Below, in pieces: positions 7,599 through 10,850 of a stretch of DNA of 10,850 nucleotides (positions are counted from its first letter, which is position 1; every line of letters begins with the position of its first letter). The position numbers and the translations under genes were made by a program. This DNA comes from Aquisalimonas sp. Its GTDB lineage: Bacteria; Pseudomonadota; Gammaproteobacteria; Nitrococcales; Aquisalimonadaceae. Below the pieces are notes generated by a model, which saw only the letters and a program-made list of their open reading frames with translations, searched no databases and was not told the origin of the DNA. The DNA is taken from the NCBI GenBank assembly GCA_007127625.1, contig SKYZ01000200.1, forward strand, positions 1 through 10,850, in the 5' to 3' direction.

Positions 7599-7649
7599 CA
7601 TCAAAGCGGGTCCCCTTTACGGGCATAACTTCCAAGTACAGGAGTCGAG

Positions 7650-7964
7650 ATGGACTTAACCAAGCACAGCACCCCGGAACTCAACCAGCTCAAGAAGGAT
7701 ATCGACAAGGAGCTGAAAAAGCGGCGCCGTCAGGACGTCAAGGAAGCGCAAAAGGAACTCAAGCAGGTTGCCGAGAAGTACGGTCTGGCCGTCACCGAAC
7801 TCGTTCCCGGCGGAGCAACGAAATCCGGTGCCAAGGCGGGTGTGGTTCGCTTCCGGCATCCGGAGGATCCCAGCAAGGGCTGGTCCGGTCGCGGGCGCAA
7901 GCCGGCCTGGATCAAGGAATGGGAGGCCAAGGGGCGCTCCCTGGAGGATCTGCGCGTCGACTGA
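7650..7964 (+). CDS. H-NS family nucleoid-associated protein
   Basis: A 104-aa DNA-binding protein of the H-NS/HvrA type. Residues about 8-45 are a charged, heptad-like helix (PELNQLKKDIDKELKKRRRQ onward) expected to drive oligomerisation. The C-terminal domain (about 64-104) carries the core motif GWSGRGRKPAW (77-87), preceded by R-H-P, that inserts into the minor groove of A/T-rich DNA. Proteins of this family bind and silence A/T-rich or foreign DNA and often repress their own promoters. The length is typical of the shorter proteobacterial variants. AGGAG (7640-7644) five bases before the ATG makes the start firm. It is monocistronic, with its own promoter and a long structured leader. I leave the symbol blank because several paralogue types share this motif. 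Confidence 0.92.
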   Translation: MDLTKHSTPELNQLKKDIDKELKKRRRQDVKEAQKELKQVAEKYGLAVTELVPGGATKSGAKAGVVRFRHPEDPSKGWSGRGRKPAWIKEWEAKGRSLEDLRVD

Positions 7965-7995
7965 GCCGGCTTCCGGCGGCCGTCAGGGAATCGCT

Positions 7996-8018
7996 GAAGG
8001 CACCGCTCGGGTGCATTC
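7996..8018 (+). terminator. Possible terminator after the hns-like gene
   Basis: GAAGGCACC and GGTGCATTC pair over 9 positions with one mismatch around a 5-nt loop, 31 nt after the stop codon. Only a weak T-rich stretch follows (TTCGGCGTTTCT). The hairpin lies between two convergent genes and could serve both strands. Confidence 0.35.
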
Positions 8019-8057
8019 TTCGGCGTTTCTCTGGCGTGCCCGCAGGATTGGGGGGTG

Positions 8058-8831
8058 CTACCCGCGCAGCCCCACTCCACGGTGGAGTAGCAGCAGGCTC
8101 AGGCCACCCAGCAGGCCGATGAACAGGCAGATGATGGCGTAAGCAAACCAGATATTGATGTCCGAGGTGCCGAGGAACCCGTAACGAAACGCGTTAATCA
8201 TGTAGAGAATGGGATTCGCCATGGACACGCCCTGCCAGAACTCCGGCAACATGCCGATGGAATAGAAAACCCCCCCAAGATAGGTCAGCGGCGTGAGTAC
8301 GAACGTGGGGATGATGGCAATATCATCGAACTTCTTCGCGAACACGGCGTTGACGAAGCCACCCAGAGAAAATAGAACCGACGTCAGGAAAACCACCGAG
8401 ATGATCACGAACACGCTGTGAATCTGGAGTGTGGTAAAGAAGCTTGCCACGACGGTGACGATCAGGCCGGTGAGCAATCCGCGGGCGACTCCTCCGGAGA
8501 TATAGCCCAGGAGAATGATCATGCTCGGTGTCGGCGAGACCATTAATTCTTCAATGTGGCGCTGGAACTTGGCCCCGAAAAACGAGGATACTACGTTGCC
8601 ATAGGAGTTGGTGATCACCGCAATCATGATGATTCCAGGAACGATGAAGTCCATGTAGGTGTAGCCGTCCATGGGACCGATCCGTGGCCCGATCAGATTG
8701 CCGAAGATCACGAAGTACAGGGACATGGTGATGGCCGGCGGCAGAAGGGTCTGCGCCCAGATGCGAAGAAAGCGGTGTACTTCCTTGTGGGCGATGGTCT
8801 GCAGGGCGACCAGGGACTGTTTCCAGTACAT
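8058..8831 (-). CDS. yadH: ABC-2 type exporter permease YadH
   Basis: A 257-aa inner-membrane permease with about six hydrophobic segments, the full family length. It closely resembles E. coli YadH as I recall it: HKEVHRFLRIWAQTLLPP near the N-terminus, LYFVIFGNLIG (38-48), SSFFGAKFQRHIEELMVSP (82-100), FAKKFDDIAIIPTFVLTPL and TYLGGVFYS in the second half, and a C-terminal RYGFLG. It starts 27 nt after the yadG stop, so the two are an operon and form one exporter, probably with two copies of each subunit. The substrate is unknown. The ATG at 8831 has an AGAGG about ten bases upstream. It ends with TAG at 8060-8058, convergent with the hns-like gene. Confidence 0.93.
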   Translation of the reverse strand: MYWKQSLVALQTIAHKEVHRFLRIWAQTLLPPAITMSLYFVIFGNLIGPRIGPMDGYTYMDFIVPGIIMIAVITNSYGNVVSSFFGAKFQRHIEELMVSPTPSMIILLGYISGGVARGLLTGLIVTVVASFFTTLQIHSVFVIISVVFLTSVLFSLGGFVNAVFAKKFDDIAIIPTFVLTPLTYLGGVFYSIGMLPEFWQGVSMANPILYMINAFRYGFLGTSDINIWFAYAIICLFIGLLGGLSLLLLHRGVGLRG

Positions 8832-8858
8832 GGGAAGGGAACCTCTGGAGGGATTGGC

Positions 8859-9824
8859 TCAGGCGCTTTCCGATTCCGGCTGCGGCGGGGTCTGGGGCCC
8901 ACCGTCGGCGCTGCCGTTTTCCACCAGCCGCAGGAACAGCTCCTCCAGCCGGTTGGCCTTGTTGCGCATGCTGACGACGGTGATGCCGCGCTCGCCAAGG
9001 GCCGCGAACAGATCGGTAAGCGACTGCTCGCCGGTGATCTCCACTTCCAGCCGCTGACGGTCCAGGTGTTCAATGGTATACCCGGGAATGTCGTGCGCCC
9101 GCTCCAGCGGACCCGTGACATCGAGAATGAAGGCATGGGTGTTGAGGCGGTTGAGTAGCGCCTGAGTGCCGGTGTTCTCGATGATGCGGCCCTCGTCGAT
9201 GATGGCGATACGCTCGCAGAGCGTTTCGGCCTCCTCGAGATAATGCGTGGTCAGGATGATTGTCGTGCCGCGCTGGTTGATCTCCCGCAGGAACTCCCAC
9301 ATGGAACGACGCAGCTCGATGTCCACCCCCGCCGTGGGCTCGTCGAGGATGAGCAGCGGCGGTTCGTGAACCAGGGCGCGGGCGATCATGAGGCGGCGCT
9401 TCATGCCACCGGACAGCGTCCTGGCGGCGTCCTTGCGCTTGTCCCACAGGCCCAGCTTGCGCAGGTAGCGCTCGGCCCGCTGGCGGGCGCGGGGGCGCGG
9501 GATACCGTAGTACCCCGCCTGGTTGAGCACGATCTGCTCCACCGTCTCGAAGCCGTTGAAGTTGAACTCCTGGGGCACCAGGCCAAGCCGGGTTTTCGCC
9601 TCCCAGGGCTGGCGTGTCAGATCATGGCCGAAGATCTCGACACGGCCGCCGGTGGGGGTAACCAGCGTACTGATGATGCCGATGAGCGTGGACTTGCCGG
9701 CACCGTTGGGCCCCAGGAGCCCGAAGAAGTCGCCTTCGGAAACCTCCAGGCTGACGTCCCGTAGCGCGGTGACGCCACCTTTGTAGGTCTTGTCCAGATG
9801 CTGCACGGAGAGCGCGTTCATCAT
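8859..9824 (-). CDS. yadG: ABC transporter ATP-binding protein YadG
   Basis: The 321-aa nucleotide-binding subunit of the YadGH exporter, cytoplasmic and membrane-associated. Walker A GPNGAGKST at 38-46, Q-loop in GLVPQEFNFNGFET (Q85), signature LSGGM at 137-141, Walker B LLILDE at 157-162 and switch His in TTH (H194). The C-terminal domain after about 230 ends with the conserved SMRNKANRLEELFLRLV (285-301), as in E. coli YadG, then an extra acidic/proline tail. Two adjacent ATGs (9824 and 9821) can start it; no strong Shine-Dalgarno is visible, so the choice is open by one residue. The frame stays open far upstream, but that extension runs antisense through the Gln-rich gene and is not coding. 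yadH follows 27 nt downstream. Confidence 0.95.
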   Translation of the reverse strand: MMNALSVQHLDKTYKGGVTALRDVSLEVSEGDFFGLLGPNGAGKSTLIGIISTLVTPTGGRVEIFGHDLTRQPWEAKTRLGLVPQEFNFNGFETVEQIVLNQAGYYGIPRPRARQRAERYLRKLGLWDKRKDAARTLSGGMKRRLMIARALVHEPPLLILDEPTAGVDIELRRSMWEFLREINQRGTTIILTTHYLEEAETLCERIAIIDEGRIIENTGTQALLNRLNTHAFILDVTGPLERAHDIPGYTIEHLDRQRLEVEITGEQSLTDLFAALGERGITVVSMRNKANRLEELFLRLVENGSADGGPQTPPQPESESA

Positions 9825-9919
9825 GTTTGCGATGCCGTTGATACCCCCTGAGCGGGTTGGGCCAGGCGGTGGCCTGCACGTCCCGGTGCCGTAGCGGGAA
9901 CCTGGCCGGAGAGGCGCGT

Positions 9920-9949
9920 AGGATAGCCGCCCGGCCGCCGTAGCGGCAA
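9920..9949 (-). promoter_or_regulatory. Candidate promoter for yadGH
   Basis: On the minus strand TTGCCG (9949-9944) and TATCCT (9925-9920) match sigma70 consensus at 4 of 6 each, with an 18-nt spacer. It would give a leader of about 90 nt. The GC-rich context makes a chance match possible. Confidence 0.3.
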
Positions 9950-10059
9950 GGCCACCCCGTTTCTGCCGGGGCGGCGGGTGAAGGAATGATGCTGATCCAT
10001 GGAACCTGTAGGATTCTAAGGCGTCACACCCCGTGAGTAGCCGCTGATCGTGCTGCAGT

Positions 10060-10088
10060 TTGACACGCTTCTGTAACTGGCTGCTAAG
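10060..10088 (+). promoter_or_regulatory. Promoter for the Gln-rich secreted protein gene
   Basis: A perfect -35 TTGACA (10060-10065) is followed after 17 nt by a weak -10 GCTAAG (10083-10088), predicting a start near 10095 and a leader of about 50 nt. Confidence 0.5.
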
Positions 10089-10107
10089 CTTTGAAACTTT
10101 ACGCGAG

Positions 10108-10123
10108 ATTGGCCTCATTGGCC
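10108..10123 (+). repeat. Tandem 7-bp repeat in the leader
   Basis: ATTGGCC occurs twice (10108-10114 and 10117-10123) separated by TC, between the predicted transcription start and the ribosome binding site. The 9-nt spacing is not a helical turn, so an operator role is uncertain. Confidence 0.35.
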
Positions 10124-10145
10124 GCAATTGGGAGAAAGCCTGACT

Positions 10146-10736
10146 ATGCGAACTCAGATGATTGGAACCGGGGCGCTGCGAGCCCTCGTCGCCGTGGCGG
10201 CGCTGGCCTTTGCCGGCAATGCGGCGGCGCAGCTTGAAGGCGGCCAGGGTGGCCAGGGCGGGCAGCAGGGCGGCCCGCAGATGGAGCTCCAGCAGATCCA
10301 GCAGCGGTTGGCTGAGGTGCAGCAGCAGGCGCTCGACGATAACCCCGGCCTGCAAGCGCAGCGCGACGAGCTGGAAGACCTGGTGATCCGCAAGATGGAA
10401 GAGGCCGGTTATGACCCGGATGCCAGCATGGAGACGCTGGAGAATGTCCAGGGCCAGATCCAGGACGAAAGCCTGTCGGATGACGAGCGTCAGCAGATGC
10501 TGCAGGAAGCCCAGCAGGCGCAGCAGGATCTTCAGGAAGCCCAGCAGGTTGCCATGCAGGATGACGAGGTCGTGGAAGCGCAGCAGGCGTTCCAGGACGA
10601 TCTCATGGATGCCATGCGGGACATCGAGCCTGACACCGATGAAATGATCGAGGACTTTCAGCGCATTCAGGAAGAAATGCAGGGAGGCATGGGTGGCCAG
10701 GGCGGCCAGGGTGGCGGCGGTATGGCGCCGCAGTAA
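10146..10736 (+). CDS. Secreted Gln-rich helical protein with internal duplication, function unknown
   Basis: A 196-aa protein I cannot assign to a named family. The ATG at 10146 follows GGGAGA (10130-10135) and gives a Sec signal: MRTQMIGTGALR, a hydrophobic stretch and cleavage after A-A-A at residue 28. The mature protein starts with a Gly/Gln linker (about 32-43, GGQGGQGGQQGG) and ends with a similar one (about 180-192). Between them lies an acidic, Gln-rich, helical region (about 46-178) likely to form coiled coils or a helical bundle. Two halves of this region, about 55-105 and 129-178, align with each other, sharing E-x-Q-Q, A-Q, D-L, P-D and a final I-Q. No Cys or membrane anchor is present, so it should be free in the periplasm or secreted. 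It has its own promoter and an intrinsic terminator. Loose resemblance to periplasmic helical chaperones is possible but unsupported. Confidence 0.85.
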   Translation: MRTQMIGTGALRALVAVAALAFAGNAAAQLEGGQGGQGGQQGGPQMELQQIQQRLAEVQQQALDDNPGLQAQRDELEDLVIRKMEEAGYDPDASMETLENVQGQIQDESLSDDERQQMLQEAQQAQQDLQEAQQVAMQDDEVVEAQQAFQDDLMDAMRDIEPDTDEMIEDFQRIQEEMQGGMGGQGGQGGGGMAPQ

Positions 10737-10758
10737 CCCCTCGATCTTCTCGTTCCAG

Positions 10759-10792
10759 GCCCGGGTCCGGCACTGCCGGCCCGGGCTTTTTT
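10759..10792 (+). terminator. Intrinsic terminator of the Gln-rich protein gene
   Basis: GCCCGGG and CCCGGGC enclose a further CCGGC-ACT-GCCGG, giving a 12-bp stem with one bulged T and a 3-nt loop, followed directly by TTTTTT. It lies 22 nt after the stop codon. Confidence 0.95.
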
Positions 10793-10830
10793 CGTTCGTC
10801 AACTGTTCCGAGTCGCACGGGGGTTGAAAA

Positions 10831-10846
10831 AGTCCGATATCGGACT
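10831..10846. promoter_or_regulatory. Perfect 16-bp palindrome, possible operator
   Basis: AGTCCGATATCGGACT equals its own reverse complement. TTGAAA at 10824-10829 could be a -35 with a -10 beginning TATCC at 10846, which would place the palindrome between the promoter boxes of a gene to the right. Read on the minus strand, the same element is a 6-bp stem with an ATAT loop followed by TTTTTC, so a terminator for a gene entering from the right is the alternative. Confidence 0.5.
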
Positions 10847-10850
10847 ATCC

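Larger units (their letters stand above)
7281..7649. other. A/T-richer intergenic region, 411-aa gene / hns-like gene
   Basis: This gap of 369 nt has no credible gene. It is visibly richer in A and T than its flanks, especially about 7390-7480. It holds the minus-strand TATACT element, the plus-strand promoter at 7431-7459 and inverted repeats at 7462-7481 and 7584-7598. Short open frames here lack ribosome binding sites and family resemblance. Confidence 0.6.
9825..10145. other. Divergent intergenic region, yadG / Gln-rich protein gene
   Basis: A gap of 321 nt. It holds a candidate minus-strand promoter at 9920-9949, a plus-strand promoter at 10060-10088, a small hairpin GCCGC-CGTA-GCGGC (9935-9948) and the ATTGGCC direct repeats at 10108-10123. 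No gene or family-like peptide is seen. Confidence 0.5.

Noticed and set aside
7965..7977. GCCGG-CTT-CCGGC hairpin directly after the hns-like stop
   Set aside because: The 5-bp stem is followed by GC-rich sequence with no T-run. The hairpin at 7996-8018 is the better candidate.
9825..10802. Upstream extension of the yadG frame to a 647-aa product
   Set aside because: The extension runs antisense through the Gln-rich gene and its terminator. Homology of YadG begins at the double ATG 9824/9821.

Overview
The window looks like an ordinary chromosomal segment of a high-GC gammaproteobacterium. The YadGH exporter pair, the adenylate kinase and the PdxH are of proteobacterial type. Many proteins are acidic, and an NfeD protein carries an Asp/Glu/Asn-rich insert. 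Together these suggest a halophilic or halotolerant lineage, perhaps near Ectothiorhodospiraceae; that placement is inference. I see no rRNA, tRNA, CRISPR array, insertion sequence or phage gene.

Layout. 1-940 (+): the 3' end of a probable PQQ-type beta-propeller gene (BamB-like?), followed 10 nt later by an NRDE/TANGO2-family gene. 986-1825 (-): an exported pentapeptide-repeat protein, convergent with the NRDE gene and divergent from adk. 1950-2606 (+): adk, followed by a strong hairpin without a U-tract. 2770-4796 (+): a long-form NfeD membrane protease homologue translationally coupled through a GTGA overlap to pdxH. 4832-7280 (-): a two-gene unit of an unrecognised 411-aa soluble protein and an MFS drug/H+ antiporter-like transporter, with a TATACT -10 element upstream. 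7281-7649: a visibly A/T-richer leader with a good sigma70-type promoter and two inverted repeats. 7650-7964 (+): a small H-NS-family nucleoid protein. 8058-9824 (-): yadG-yadH, an ABC-2 exporter. 10146-10736 (+): a secreted Gln-rich helical protein with an internal duplication, ending at a textbook intrinsic terminator. The last 20 bases hold a perfect 16-bp palindrome.

How the genes fit together. Most units are short and independent: nucleotide metabolism (adk), B6 metabolism (pdxH), membrane quality control (nfeD), two efflux systems (MFS and YadGH) and one nucleoid protein. No large accessory system is evident. The points most worth a second look are the unrecognised 411-aa protein paired with the MFS transporter, the duplicated Gln-rich secreted protein, the acidic insert inside the NfeD protease domain, the four-cysteine exported pentapeptide protein, the structured hns leader and the terminal palindrome.
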